Of a DNA stretch of 64,000 nt, positions 33,783-42,519 are shown in pieces. The notes under the pieces are model-generated. The model worked only from the letters and a program-made list of their open reading frames with translations. It was not told the origin of the DNA and made no database searches. The DNA lies in NCBI GenBank assembly GCA_016649875.1, contig JAENWW010000008.1, positions 1-64,000 on the forward strand. Reading direction: 5' to 3'. A program made the translations under genes and the position numbers. Every line of letters starts with the position of its first letter. The first letter of the stretch is position 1. Origin of the DNA: Coriobacteriia bacterium (lineage in GTDB: Bacteria > Actinomycetota > Coriobacteriia > WRKU01 > JAENWW01).

Positions 33783-34728
33783 CGTTATCTTCGATTTCTT
33801 CGGGTATTCCATCCAAACGTTTTTGCACGACACGAGCTTGAGCAGACAGGGCAGCCAATACAGTCGAAATGAGAGGACTGTATTCGCTGCCTTTTCTTAC
33901 GGCCGCTTTCACTGTGCGGTGTAAGTTCATGTCGGCGAGTGTTTTGTAGACGACATCGTGTTTTTCACCGATGAAAGCAAGGGGCGGAATGAGGGCGATT
34001 CCAAGTCCCGCCTCGACCGCGGATAAGATGACCTTGAAGTCCATGGACTGGAATGTTGCGCGTGGGGAAAAGCCCGCTTGCGCAGTTGCCGCGAACACGA
34101 GCTGGAGCATGGAGGTGGCCTCCCGCCCGACGATCCAAAATTCGTCGGCAAGGTCGGCCAGTTTAATCGGCTCTTTCTGTAGTGCGAGCGGATGTTTGCT
34201 CGGAATCCCCAGATACACCCTTTCCGTGACGAGGTCATAGGTGCGAACTCCCGCGATGGGAATCGAAGGAAGTACGTTCCACTCGTAATAGACGACCACG
34301 TCGAGTTCCCCGGCGCCCAGCATCGGGATGGCTTCTTCCGGTTCGAGATCTGAAATTTGCAGAGTGAGATTCGGATGCCGTTCTCGAAGTTGAACGACGG
34401 AAGGTACGAGCAACCAACGTGCAGTCGTGGGGAACGCGGAAAGTCTGATATTACCCGTGATTCCGTGCCTCGCATCGACCAATTCGGCTTCCGCCCGTTC
34501 GATCGCGGCGAATATTTCCTCGGAGTTTTTTACCAAGAGATGCCCCGCATTTGTGAGTTTTACGCCACGTCCGTCCTTCTCGAGAAGAGGAACCTTGGCT
34601 TCTCTTTCAAGTGTGGAGAGTTGTTGGCTCACTGCCGACGGGGTCATGAAGAACGCTTCGGCGGTCGCCGCGATAGTCTTGCGATTCGCTACTTCTCGCA
34701 GTAGCTGCAAACGAGTTATATTCAGCAT
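33772..34728 (-). CDS. LysR-family transcriptional regulator
   Basis: A 318-residue LTTR. The N-terminal winged helix-turn-helix (FFMTPSAVSQQLSTLERE) is followed by the linker helix and a periplasmic-binding-like effector domain from about residue 90. The effector is not predictable. It faces the 34.9 kb membrane peptide gene divergently, and a T-N11-A palindrome sits in the shared region, so that gene, or the regulator itself, is a likely target. The 3' end overlaps purE by 11 bases on the opposite strand. Confidence 0.9.
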   Translation of the reverse strand: MLNITRLQLLREVANRKTIAATAEAFFMTPSAVSQQLSTLEREAKVPLLEKDGRGVKLTNAGHLLVKNSEEIFAAIERAEAELVDARHGITGNIRLSAFPTTARWLLVPSVVQLRERHPNLTLQISDLEPEEAIPMLGAGELDVVVYYEWNVLPSIPIAGVRTYDLVTERVYLGIPSKHPLALQKEPIKLADLADEFWIVGREATSMLQLVFAATAQAGFSPRATFQSMDFKVILSAVEAGLGIALIPPLAFIGEKHDVVYKTLADMNLHRTVKAAVRKGSEYSPLISTVLAALSAQARVVQKRLDGIPEEIEDNVTP

Positions 34729-34738
34729 GACTTAATAG

Positions 34739-34751
34739 TAAGTAAAACTTA
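34739..34751. promoter_or_regulatory. LTTR box (T-N11-A palindrome)
   Basis: TAAGT-AAA-ACTTA is a perfect inverted repeat fitting the LysR consensus T-N11-A. It lies 11 bases upstream of the LysR start codon and 113 bases upstream of the divergent membrane peptide gene, a typical autoregulatory position. Confidence 0.5.
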
Positions 34752-34864
34752 TGCAATACGCAAGAAAAAGGTTATGTATCTTTACAGATAATCTTATTAT
34801 CATTGGTTTAAAAGAAAAGAAATTACCTTCAAACGAATCGACCTCAAGAAAGGTGGCGATCGAA

Positions 34865-34966
34865 ATGTACGATAGTTTCAGCGCAGGAAAGATGCATTAC
34901 TGGAGAACTTTCGGAGTTATTGCCGGTGCTGTATTGATTGCCGGTCTTCTTTCGGCGATTCAGTAG
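34865..34966 (+). CDS. 33-residue single-span membrane peptide
   Basis: A very short gene: a 10-residue polar start (MYDSFSAGKM), then HYWRTFGVIAGAVLIAGLLSAIQ, one transmembrane helix. The ribosome site AAAGGTGG lies 11 bases before ATG 34865. The frame is open further upstream to 34751, but that part is AT-rich leader without ribosome signals. It is divergent from LysR and followed by a terminator, so it seems to be an independent small transcript. Function unknown; such peptides may modulate membrane complexes. Confidence 0.5.
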   Translation: MYDSFSAGKMHYWRTFGVIAGAVLIAGLLSAIQ

Positions 34967-35047
34967 TTTTCATCCAATTTGCTTCCCCCTTGTAGCCGCC
35001 GCCGAGTATCCCCCCCTTCCCACTTGGCGGTGGCATCCCTAGTACCA

Positions 35048-35083
35048 CAGAACCTCCTAGCGATAGGGGGTTCTACTTTTTTG
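35048..35083 (+). terminator. Rho-independent terminator after the membrane peptide gene
   Basis: AGAACC and GGTTCT, with CCTA/TAGG inside the same stem, form a hairpin at about 35049-35074, followed by ACTTTTTTG. The CT-rich stretch 34980-35040 before it holds no gene that I can see. Confidence 0.7.
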
Positions 35084-35114
35084 TCATACCGACATCATGC
35101 GTGAAAACTTTCGT

Positions 35115-35120
35115 TATAAT
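35115..35120 (+). promoter_or_regulatory. -10 box upstream of the 35.1 kb membrane gene
   Basis: A perfect TATAAT 25 bases before ATG 35146. The -35 region (ACATCA) is weak. Predicted transcription start near 35127. Confidence 0.4.
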
Positions 35121-35145
35121 GAAGACAAGATGATTGGATGAGATT

Positions 35146-35562
35146 ATGGTTAAGCAGCCGATTCAAAATAAAATTATGGGAATGCCTCGCTCGAATCTCA
35201 TGGCGACGCTTACAGACGCCGATGCGCTCACGGTATTCATCGCACACGCAATAGCGTTTGTGTTTACCGTTGCGGAGGTGGTGGTCGCGGCCGTATTCAC
35301 GCCGATGCTTTGGCGGGCGTACGTGCACGCCGGCATCCCGGCAGTGGACTTTCCTTTGATTATGAGGATGATTACTTCTTTGAATTGGTATGGACAAGCG
35401 CTTTGCATTCTTGTGGGCAATGCCCTGGTGTTCTGGTTTTTCCAAGCACTTTCGAAACGTTCTTGGATCGGCATAGCGTTCATGCCGCCGATTGTGTACT
35501 CATTCGCAGCATTTTGTGTCAGCATTGCAATGATAGTTCCGTTTTTAGTCGTACCGAGGTAG
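35146..35562 (+). CDS. Multi-span membrane protein, unknown function
   Basis: A 138-residue protein with three or four hydrophobic segments (about 26-48, 68-92, 98-120 and the C-terminus). No family recognised. The ATG at 35146 is favoured over a TTG 12 bases earlier because it leaves a short leader after the predicted start. The next gene begins 4 bases after its stop, so it is translated with the membrane-AKR fusion. Confidence 0.6.
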   Translation: MVKQPIQNKIMGMPRSNLMATLTDADALTVFIAHAIAFVFTVAEVVVAAVFTPMLWRAYVHAGIPAVDFPLIMRMITSLNWYGQALCILVGNALVFWFFQALSKRSWIGIAFMPPIVYSFAAFCVSIAMIVPFLVVPR

Positions 35563-35566
35563 AGCC

Positions 35567-37084
35567 GTGTCGCAAAATTCGAATCAACATAATCAATCGA
35601 ACTTGAACAGTGCCGCTGCAACCGTGGCCGCCAAGCCTTTCGGCATCGGACAGTATCCCGAATCGTTGCTTGAGTTTTTCAACTGGGGAGCGTTTTCCCA
35701 ACCTGTCCTTTGGGGGCTCGTTTACGGTATCTGGCCTTTGGTGCTCGCTGCGTTGGCATCCGATGTCGTTCCCTATATCTTGATGTATCTCTTTTTCAAA
35801 GACTCTCCCGAGTCGGTGAGAATATTGTCATATCAATTGATTGCACAGCAAACTTTGATGTCAATCGCTCGTATTTACGCCGGTGTTAAAGCAAACCGTC
35901 TGATCTGGGCACGAGAGTCGATGCTTGTCTCGACATTACGCAACGGCCAAGCGCGTTGGAATTTCGAGCGCTATTTCAAGGGACAATCTCGATGGGCGCG
36001 TTACGGCGTGTTGGTGATGATCGGCACCGCGGTGATGAGTGCGTATGCGAACTACGCGGTGTATGCGGCTTCAAACCCATCCGCCGCTCTCTATTTTGCA
36101 GTCTTCCCAATCTTTTTGCTTGTTGCAAGCGTACTGGCCGGCATCTGGATTTCGCGCAAGGCGCCCGTTCAAATGAATAGCAACGCCTTTACAGGTGTGA
36201 CTTCTTTCATCGCCGATCCGATGCTGCAAGCGATGGAATACGACAGTCCGACATTCGTTCTGGAGAATTCTGCGAAGATACCCGCAGTCGGTTTCGGGAC
36301 CTACAAGATATCTGCCGGTGAAGATACCCGCCAAGCCGTGCTTGCAGCACTACAGGCAGGATATCGTCATATAGATACCGCTTCATTTTATGGTAACGAA
36401 GAGTCGGTGGGGCAAGCTTTACGGGAGTCGGATCTTTCGAGAGACAGTGTGTATGTGACGAGCAAGTTGTGGCAGGATCAGCAAGGCTATGCGCACACGA
36501 TTTTTGCGTGTGAAGAGACTTTGCTCAAGCTCGGAGTCAATTACCTCGATATGTATCTCATCCATTGGCCGGTCGAAGCAAAGCTGGAATCGACGTGGAA
36601 AGCCATGGAGCATTTGCTGCTGGCGGGTAAGGTGCGCGCTATCGGAGTGTGTAACTTTGAAATCGAACATCTCGAGCAGTTATCCAAAATCGCTTCGGTT
36701 ATTCCGATGGTGAACCAAATCGAGCTCCATCCACAATTTTCTCGGAAAGAATTGCTTGCTTATTGCGAAAGCAATACTATTTTAGTGGAAGCGTGGGCAC
36801 CCCTCATGCGCGGGGGAGTGTTCGATATTTCCGAACTGCAGGAAATCGGGCGGAAATATTCTAAAAATGCCGGTCAGGTCGCGTTACGCTGGGCGCATCA
36901 AAAAGGTATCGTCGTCCTGCCGAAATCAATCCATCCCGAACGCATCGCTGAAAATATCGACATCTTCGATTTCGCCTTGAGTGATGAAGATGTGAACATC
37001 ATCGACGGCCTCGATTCCGATAACCGTATCGGACCGAACCCGAATACTTTTTCGTGGAATTGGCCGAAAAGCTCCCGGAACTAA
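35567..37084 (+). CDS. Fusion of a membrane domain with an aldo/keto reductase
   Basis: A 505-residue protein starting at GTG. Residues about 25-200 are a membrane domain with a DUF2628-like start (LEFFNWGAFSQPVLWGLVYG) and helices at about 45-63, 66-78, 145-165 and 174-195. From about residue 228 a complete aldo/keto reductase follows, opening PTFVLENSAKIPAVGFGTY. The AKR tetrad is intact: Asp270 (HIDTA), Tyr275 (FYGNE), Lys300 (VTSKLW) and His333 (LIHWP), so NAD(P)H-dependent carbonyl reduction is expected. The frame is continuous across the junction. A membrane-tethered AKR is unusual; the substrate is unknown. It lies between a small membrane gene (4 bases) and an EamA transporter (29 bases). 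Confidence 0.82.
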   Translation: MSQNSNQHNQSNLNSAAATVAAKPFGIGQYPESLLEFFNWGAFSQPVLWGLVYGIWPLVLAALASDVVPYILMYLFFKDSPESVRILSYQLIAQQTLMSIARIYAGVKANRLIWARESMLVSTLRNGQARWNFERYFKGQSRWARYGVLVMIGTAVMSAYANYAVYAASNPSAALYFAVFPIFLLVASVLAGIWISRKAPVQMNSNAFTGVTSFIADPMLQAMEYDSPTFVLENSAKIPAVGFGTYKISAGEDTRQAVLAALQAGYRHIDTASFYGNEESVGQALRESDLSRDSVYVTSKLWQDQQGYAHTIFACEETLLKLGVNYLDMYLIHWPVEAKLESTWKAMEHLLLAGKVRAIGVCNFEIEHLEQLSKIASVIPMVNQIELHPQFSRKELLAYCESNTILVEAWAPLMRGGVFDISELQEIGRKYSKNAGQVALRWAHQKGIVVLPKSIHPERIAENIDIFDFALSDEDVNIIDGLDSDNRIGPNPNTFSWNWPKSSRN

Positions 37085-37113
37085 TCATAAATCTTTCAAT
37101 CTTGAGGTAATAC

Positions 37114-37980
37114 ATGACCGTACTCTATGCATTCTTTTCCGCGTTGGGATTCGGAGTTTCCGATTACTTCGGAGGCGCGCTCAGTCGTCGTGAAAAATCA
37201 ATCAATGTGACAGCGACCTCACAATTTTGGGCGTTTTTAAGCTATATCGTTTTAGTGTTCGTGTTTCCCGGGATTCCGTCGTTTTCGGCCTTGGGGTATG
37301 GCGCATTGGCCGGCCTCTGTATCGTATTCGGGCTGTACTTTTTTTACATGGCTTTGGCCGACGGCGTCGTCGGCGTCGTCGCATCGGTGACGGCATTGTT
37401 TTCCGCATTGGTTCCGGCTTTTTGGGGTCTTTTGCGTGGGGATTTATTTACCGTCCCGCTCATTGTGGGGATCGTAATCGCGGTAAGCGCCGTAATCGTT
37501 CTTACGATTCCTTATCATAAGCACGGAGGGGAGGAACTCCTCGAGCTGACTGGCCGCGTGGGGGACATGACGAAGAGGGTATGGCTGCACACGGTGCTTG
37601 CGGGCGCAGGTTTGTCCACCTCGATGATTTTGGTTTCGCAAACGCCGCGAGAAAGTGGCTGTTGGCCTTTGCTGGGACTGGGCGCGGTAGCGGCCCTCGC
37701 CGCGATGGTTTCGGCAAAAATCCAGACGGGGAACATGTTTGTGCAGACAGCGAGTATCATACCGATTGTGGGAATGACGATAAGCCTCGACGTGGCATAC
37801 TCGATGCAGCTGTTCGCCGTTCGGTCGGGGGCATTGGCCGTAGCTTCCGTGGTCGGCGCATTGTATCCGGTGCCGACGATACTGATGGCATGGGGAATAG
37901 ATAAAGAAAAATTGAATCGCAATCAAATAGCGGGCGCACTTTTGGCGCTTATCGCAATTGCGCTTATCGCTCTTTCCTGA
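37114..37980 (+). CDS. EamA/DMT-family transporter
   Basis: A 288-residue protein with ten predicted helices and two EamA repeats (the second ends with the family pattern ALYPVPTILMAWGIDKEKLNRNQIAG). It belongs to the drug/metabolite transporter superfamily, usually metabolite exporters. A ribosome site TTGAGG is 10 bases before the ATG. It follows the AKR fusion by 29 bases, suggesting one operon, and ends 2 bases before the convergent thioesterase gene. Substrate unknown. Confidence 0.85.
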   Translation: MTVLYAFFSALGFGVSDYFGGALSRREKSINVTATSQFWAFLSYIVLVFVFPGIPSFSALGYGALAGLCIVFGLYFFYMALADGVVGVVASVTALFSALVPAFWGLLRGDLFTVPLIVGIVIAVSAVIVLTIPYHKHGGEELLELTGRVGDMTKRVWLHTVLAGAGLSTSMILVSQTPRESGCWPLLGLGAVAALAAMVSAKIQTGNMFVQTASIIPIVGMTISLDVAYSMQLFAVRSGALAVASVVGALYPVPTILMAWGIDKEKLNRNQIAGALLALIAIALIALS

Positions 37981-37982
37981 AG

Positions 37983-38525
37983 TTATTTTTCCGGAAAGAG
38001 CACGGTTTCCGGGACGGGACGGGAGTCGGGTACGGTAGCGTTTTCCACGTCGAGCTCATTGCCGGCTATTCGTTCCACCGAGAGCTTGACGTAGCGACCC
38101 GTTGCTTCGGCGGCGACGGTTCCATCCGGTAATACGATTTCTCCCGAACCCTCGAAAGCTCTGGACTTATTGTTGGTGATTCGTGCGCGCCCCATTAAGA
38201 CGGTATCGAGGGGAACCGGTTTGCGATATTTTACTTGTAATTCGATGGTGACGCCCCATGTTTCAAGCTCGTCGATATTTATGGCGCGTCCGATTAATTC
38301 ATCGAGAATCGCCGAAGTTATTCCGCCGTGCATGCGATTGGGATAGCTCTGATGTTCATTGATTGCATTGAAAAGTCCGACGATTTCATGCTCTCGTGTT
38401 TCAAGAAACTGTGCATGGAGACCGAGTTCGTTGTCAGTGCCGCAGACGAAACACTCTTTGCTTATCGGCTGGGCTCTCGTGATGTGGTACTCGGTATATT
38501 TTTGTTCGATGTTGTTTTCAGCCAT
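37983..38525 (-). CDS. PaaI-like hotdog-fold thioesterase
   Basis: A 180-residue hotdog-fold protein. The motif HGGITSAILDELIGRA is the classic hotdog helix with its catalytic-site Asp/Glu, followed by VKYRKPVPLDTVL. An N-terminal CFVCG precedes the fold. Such enzymes hydrolyse acyl-CoA thioesters; the acyl chain is unknown. ATG at 38525 has GGAG 7 bases upstream and is preferred to an upstream in-frame ATG at 38567 that adds 14 residues. Confidence 0.82.
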   Translation of the reverse strand: MAENNIEQKYTEYHITRAQPISKECFVCGTDNELGLHAQFLETREHEIVGLFNAINEHQSYPNRMHGGITSAILDELIGRAINIDELETWGVTIELQVKYRKPVPLDTVLMGRARITNNKSRAFEGSGEIVLPDGTVAAEATGRYVKLSVERIAGNELDVENATVPDSRPVPETVLFPEK

Positions 38526-38570
38526 TTTAAAACTCCAAACGTGCCCCTCATGTTGCGATATTGTCACTCC

Positions 38571-41135
38571 CTATTCTATAACTTCGAGGTTGAACTCTTT
38601 CCATTTCGAGGTGAACTTCTGATCGGTTTCCCGCTCATCCTTCGTAAAGTAGAGGACTTGATGATTTTGCGCGAGAAGAGTCAGCTCCACAAGTGCAAGT
38701 ATTTTACGCTTGGGATCGAAGGTTGCGAGCACATCGTCGAAAACAATCGGCAAATTTCTTCCGTAATCAGGCTGAGCGCGCAGGATACCCAACCGCAGGG
38801 CTAAGTAAAGCTGGTTCAAAGTACCGAGTGAAAGACGCTCGGCGACAAGCTCGACCCCGTCGTTTTTCAAAACCTTGACGGGTTCGCTCGCTTTCGAATC
38901 GATGGAAACTCGCACGTACAAGTTGTCGGTGAGGCGTGAGAACGCCTCACTTGCTTTCTCGATCACAACGGGAACACGGTTTTGTTCGTATTCCGTAGTT
39001 GCAGAATCAAGGAGCGAGTATGCGATTGATTTGGTCAGGTATTCTTTGGCGATTATGGCGATTTTTGCCGTAATCGCAGCTTTTTCACTCTCTTTTTCAA
39101 GAAGTGCTTCATCCTCGGCCGCCGCCTCCACCAGGCCTTTGAGTCGACCGCATTCCGAAGAATGTTCGGAATGCCGTGCCTCCAGGTTGCGAATTTCTGC
39201 TTCTGCAACGACTTTCAACTCTTTGAGTTGCGGCAGAGGTTCGTCCTCGTCGACGAGCGGGACGAAGTTGCTTTCAAGAAACTGCGCGGCTCTTTTTCGT
39301 GTAGCCGAAGCAATCGTTTCTCCTTCGGTGGCGACTTTGAGAGCAGCGCTTGCACTTTCGATTTTTATGGTGATTTCGCTGAGATCCCGTTGGGATTGTT
39401 TCGCTTCGGAAAGATTTTCAGAGAGGCGTTCGATGTCCTTTGTAGGCATAGTGTCCTCGCGTCCGAGGCCATAAACCTGCGTGCATAGAGCGATTACTTT
39501 CTGCTCCCATGCATCGATTGCCCGCGTGTAACGATTGAGTTGCAATCGTGTTTCATCTCGTTTTTGGAAAAGCTTTGCTTTAGCGGTGATTTTTGCAATG
39601 AGGCGTGGGACTTCGGAGGGCGAAGCATCTTGCGTAAGATCGGGAAAGTTATCGTTGAGGAAGTCCGTCCATGCGCGCATGACCATGCCCGACGCCTCAC
39701 CGGCGCTCAATGCGTCCGTTTTGTCTGTAATCAGATTCATGTGGAGCTGTGAAATTTTGCTTGTTATTTCTCGTCCTTCGCCATCGTTTTCTTCGGGGAG
39801 ACGGTTTGCAGATGTGATTTCGATCAGAACAAAGGCGACTAAACCAAGTATTACTGCAATCAGCCCTCCGATGGTTTGCCGGGCGAGGAATACCAACGCG
39901 AGTGCGGCGAGTACACTCGGCATTATCGTGACGCCCATTGCGATTTTAAGCGACATCGTCTTTCGTGTGTTCGTACGCGGGTCGGTTTCTTCGAGCCGTT
40001 TTTTGCACGCTGCAAGCTCGCTTTCTGTGGAGGCGAGATGCACCTGTGCGCGATTTGCGGTCTCCTGCGCATCGAGAACGATTTCTGCTCGCCTCGTTGC
40101 TTCGGACGAAAGATAATCCGCATCGATTATTGTCGGGAAGTCGGGGATATCCTTGTATTTGGCCAAATCGTCTTCGATTTGCGAGAGGGTTTCTTCCGTC
40201 TGTACCCTGTTGGTCATCTGATCTTCAATGAGAGAGGCATCTTTGGCCGCGTCTTGAATGGCGTCGCTTAGTCCGAGGATATTTTTCGGGCATTCTTGCT
40301 CTATTCCATTGCGTTCAGCTTCGAGGTTTTTGAGTTTCTTCACAACTTCAGACGTAGCGACGGAATATTTTTTTAAATCGGCTTCTGCAGTTTCCAGTTG
40401 CGTGAGAATCCGAGTGGCATGCGTGTATCGTTCTTGTTCTGCGGCGATTCTTTTCACCAAATCTTTGTCGGAGGCGTCAAGTTTTTCGATGGCGCGACTG
40501 TTGTCGTAAATCTCACGGGATTTCTTTCGTAAATTTGCGAGTTCGTCATTGACCCGAGTCAACTGCTCTGCTTTTTTGTAGAGCTCATCTGTTTTTTTAT
40601 CCAAGCCCAAACGCATGATATCGCCCCGAAGTTTTTCCAACTCGTCGGTTGGGCTGTTCGTCAACCCGTAGCTGGTGGATATGAGGCGGGAAATGACGGT
40701 GCTTCCTTTACCGGGAAGAATGTTCTCCAAATCGAACTCGGAAATGTTCCAGATGGTCTTGTAGTCTTGTTCGCTCACTCCGCCGATGTATGATTCGAAT
40801 TCTCTTTCGGCAGCGGAGGAGGAGTATTCGGCGCCACCGTCGACTTTGCCGTCGGGGCTCGTTCGGGCGATGGTATGGAGACCGCTGTTCGATTCGATGG
40901 TCGCGCGAATTTCACGCGCCGCCGAGTTTTTCGCCCAATATGACGGATCGGTGTGTTTTTCGGTTGAGCCTTTTCTTGGCAGCCCGAAGAGGGCGAATCG
41001 AATCGCGTTGCGTGCCGTCGTCTTACCGGTTCCGTTGGAGCCGTATATGATGTTGAACGCGGGAGAAAAATCATCGAGCCGGGCATCTTGTATCTGACCG
41101 AGCTTCTTTATATGAAGTTTTTTCAAATAGGCCAT
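38571..41135 (-). CDS. SbcC/YhaN-like AAA ATPase with mid-protein membrane hairpin
   Basis: An 854-residue SMC/Rad50-type ATPase. Walker A GSNGTGKTT lies at residues 32-40, long coiled coils follow (about 170-370 and 480-700), and the C-terminal half has the signature LSLGTLNQLYLALR and Walker B LPIVFDDVLATFD. Where Rad50 has a zinc hook, this protein has two hydrophobic helices (about 400-445), as in YhaN-type proteins, which could anchor it to the membrane. Its start overlaps the phosphoesterase stop by 1 base (TAATG). Together they probably form a nuclease complex for DNA end processing. Confidence 0.85.
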   Translation of the reverse strand: MAYLKKLHIKKLGQIQDARLDDFSPAFNIIYGSNGTGKTTARNAIRFALFGLPRKGSTEKHTDPSYWAKNSAAREIRATIESNSGLHTIARTSPDGKVDGGAEYSSSAAEREFESYIGGVSEQDYKTIWNISEFDLENILPGKGSTVISRLISTSYGLTNSPTDELEKLRGDIMRLGLDKKTDELYKKAEQLTRVNDELANLRKKSREIYDNSRAIEKLDASDKDLVKRIAAEQERYTHATRILTQLETAEADLKKYSVATSEVVKKLKNLEAERNGIEQECPKNILGLSDAIQDAAKDASLIEDQMTNRVQTEETLSQIEDDLAKYKDIPDFPTIIDADYLSSEATRRAEIVLDAQETANRAQVHLASTESELAACKKRLEETDPRTNTRKTMSLKIAMGVTIMPSVLAALALVFLARQTIGGLIAVILGLVAFVLIEITSANRLPEENDGEGREITSKISQLHMNLITDKTDALSAGEASGMVMRAWTDFLNDNFPDLTQDASPSEVPRLIAKITAKAKLFQKRDETRLQLNRYTRAIDAWEQKVIALCTQVYGLGREDTMPTKDIERLSENLSEAKQSQRDLSEITIKIESASAALKVATEGETIASATRKRAAQFLESNFVPLVDEDEPLPQLKELKVVAEAEIRNLEARHSEHSSECGRLKGLVEAAAEDEALLEKESEKAAITAKIAIIAKEYLTKSIAYSLLDSATTEYEQNRVPVVIEKASEAFSRLTDNLYVRVSIDSKASEPVKVLKNDGVELVAERLSLGTLNQLYLALRLGILRAQPDYGRNLPIVFDDVLATFDPKRKILALVELTLLAQNHQVLYFTKDERETDQKFTSKWKEFNLEVIE

Positions 41136-42397
41136 TACTCGTTCTCTCCCATCAGATGACGATAGAGCAATTCCTGTGCTTCGAGAAATAAACGTTCATG
41201 TGCTTCCGGACTGTCGAATTCTTCGACGAGTTCGGGCATGAGCGTTGAGAGATCTATTTTCTTTCCCTTGAGATGTTTCGTTATGAAGGGCTCTGCGAAA
41301 AAAATCGATGCTTCCGTGCCGACGATATCGGCGATGAACTGATTGCTTGTCGCCGAAAAATATTTGTGGACATCCCCTTTGGTGCGGTCGATGAGTTTGT
41401 CGTCGAGCGTTATATCGGGCAAACTTCCGTTGAGCGCTTGCGTACTCGAAGAAAGGAGTGCATCGTGGTCGAGCAATTCGTTGAATTGCCGCGTGCCGGT
41501 GAGCACCAAGCGGACGATCGAGGGTCGCACGGCTTTCGCCTCGCCTCGTTCGTTGAAAGTTTTTAGAACTGTGGGCTCGATGGCTTGAATGACTTCCGCC
41601 ATGTTTTGGCACTTACCGATATCGATTTCGACATGGACGAAGTCGATTACCCCCGTCGGGAGCCAAGAGTAGGTTGCGTGCCCCTTGTCGAGTGTCACCA
41701 AGTAACATCCGTGCCGTCCGACTTCTTTGATATTGAGTGCCTGCGGGCTGCCGGGATAGACGACGGCGGGGTTTTGTTTATTGAGAATCTGTTCGAGATG
41801 TATATGCCCGAGCGCCCAATAATCCATGCCCGCTTCGACAAGGTCGTGCAGTGAGCAACGGGCATAATGATCCGATGTCGAATCGGGCGCGACATTGGTG
41901 TGGAGAATGCCGACGGCGTTTTGTTCCGGGCCCCGATGATATCCTTTGGCGAAGTTCGAAGTTTCCTCGGCGGTTTGATAGCTACGCCCATAAACCGTGC
42001 AGCTTTGCGCTCCTTCGATGTCGATATCGACTGCTTCGACTCTCTCGCTCGGGAACGTATGGGCGTTTTTCGGAAGAGTCAATCGTGCGGTATCTCCGAG
42101 CGGATCATGGTTACCGGCGGCGAGAAAGGCGCGTATTCCGACATCGTCGAGGCGTTTGATACCTTCGACGACGTGGGATTGAGCTTGGAAATTTCCGCTA
42201 TCCGCATCGTAGAGATCGCCGGCGAAACAAACGAAATCGACCTCATGTTCGCAGGCATAATCGATGGTTTTATCGAATGCGGACAGCGTCGCGTCACGTA
42301 ATTTTTTTCCGAGTTCCGTACTGGTCGAGGTCACGCTGGAAAAACCGGCTCCGAGATGAGTGTCCGCGACGTGGAGGAATTTTATGGGTCTCGGCAT
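41135..42397 (-). CDS. SbcD/YhaO-like metallophosphoesterase, DNA exonuclease subunit
   Basis: A 420-residue calcineurin-like phosphoesterase of the Mre11/SbcD group. Metal-site motifs in order: HVADTHLG, GDLYD, GNHDPLGD, and the paired His motifs ILHTN and GHIH, all intact. The C-terminal 180 residues are the capping/ATPase-binding part. ATG at 42397 follows AAAGG and fits the family start PRPIKFLHVADTH; the frame upstream of it (to 42535) is rejected. First gene of a two-gene operon with the SbcC-like ATPase. Confidence 0.9.
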   Translation of the reverse strand: MPRPIKFLHVADTHLGAGFSSVTSTSTELGKKLRDATLSAFDKTIDYACEHEVDFVCFAGDLYDADSGNFQAQSHVVEGIKRLDDVGIRAFLAAGNHDPLGDTARLTLPKNAHTFPSERVEAVDIDIEGAQSCTVYGRSYQTAEETSNFAKGYHRGPEQNAVGILHTNVAPDSTSDHYARCSLHDLVEAGMDYWALGHIHLEQILNKQNPAVVYPGSPQALNIKEVGRHGCYLVTLDKGHATYSWLPTGVIDFVHVEIDIGKCQNMAEVIQAIEPTVLKTFNERGEAKAVRPSIVRLVLTGTRQFNELLDHDALLSSSTQALNGSLPDITLDDKLIDRTKGDVHKYFSATSNQFIADIVGTEASIFFAEPFITKHLKGKKIDLSTLMPELVEEFDSPEAHERLFLEAQELLYRHLMGENE

Positions 42398-42484
42398 GGA
42401 AAGACCTTTCAAAACAAGTTCGTAGTTTACAACTGAATACATTGTAGCCGAAGGGGAGGACATCGGTCTCACTTCTGGAGCTCG

Positions 42485-42513
42485 CTGCCACGACGCTTGC
42501 GCGGTGGTATAAT
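42485..42513 (+). promoter_or_regulatory. Promoter of the hemolysin III gene (probably leaderless)
   Basis: CTGCCA (42485-42490) and TATAAT (42508-42513) are 17 bases apart, and the -10 box has TGG just before it. The start codon ATG begins at 42520, 6 bases past the -10 box, exactly where transcription should begin. Confidence 0.6.
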
Positions 42514-42519
42514 CGGTGC

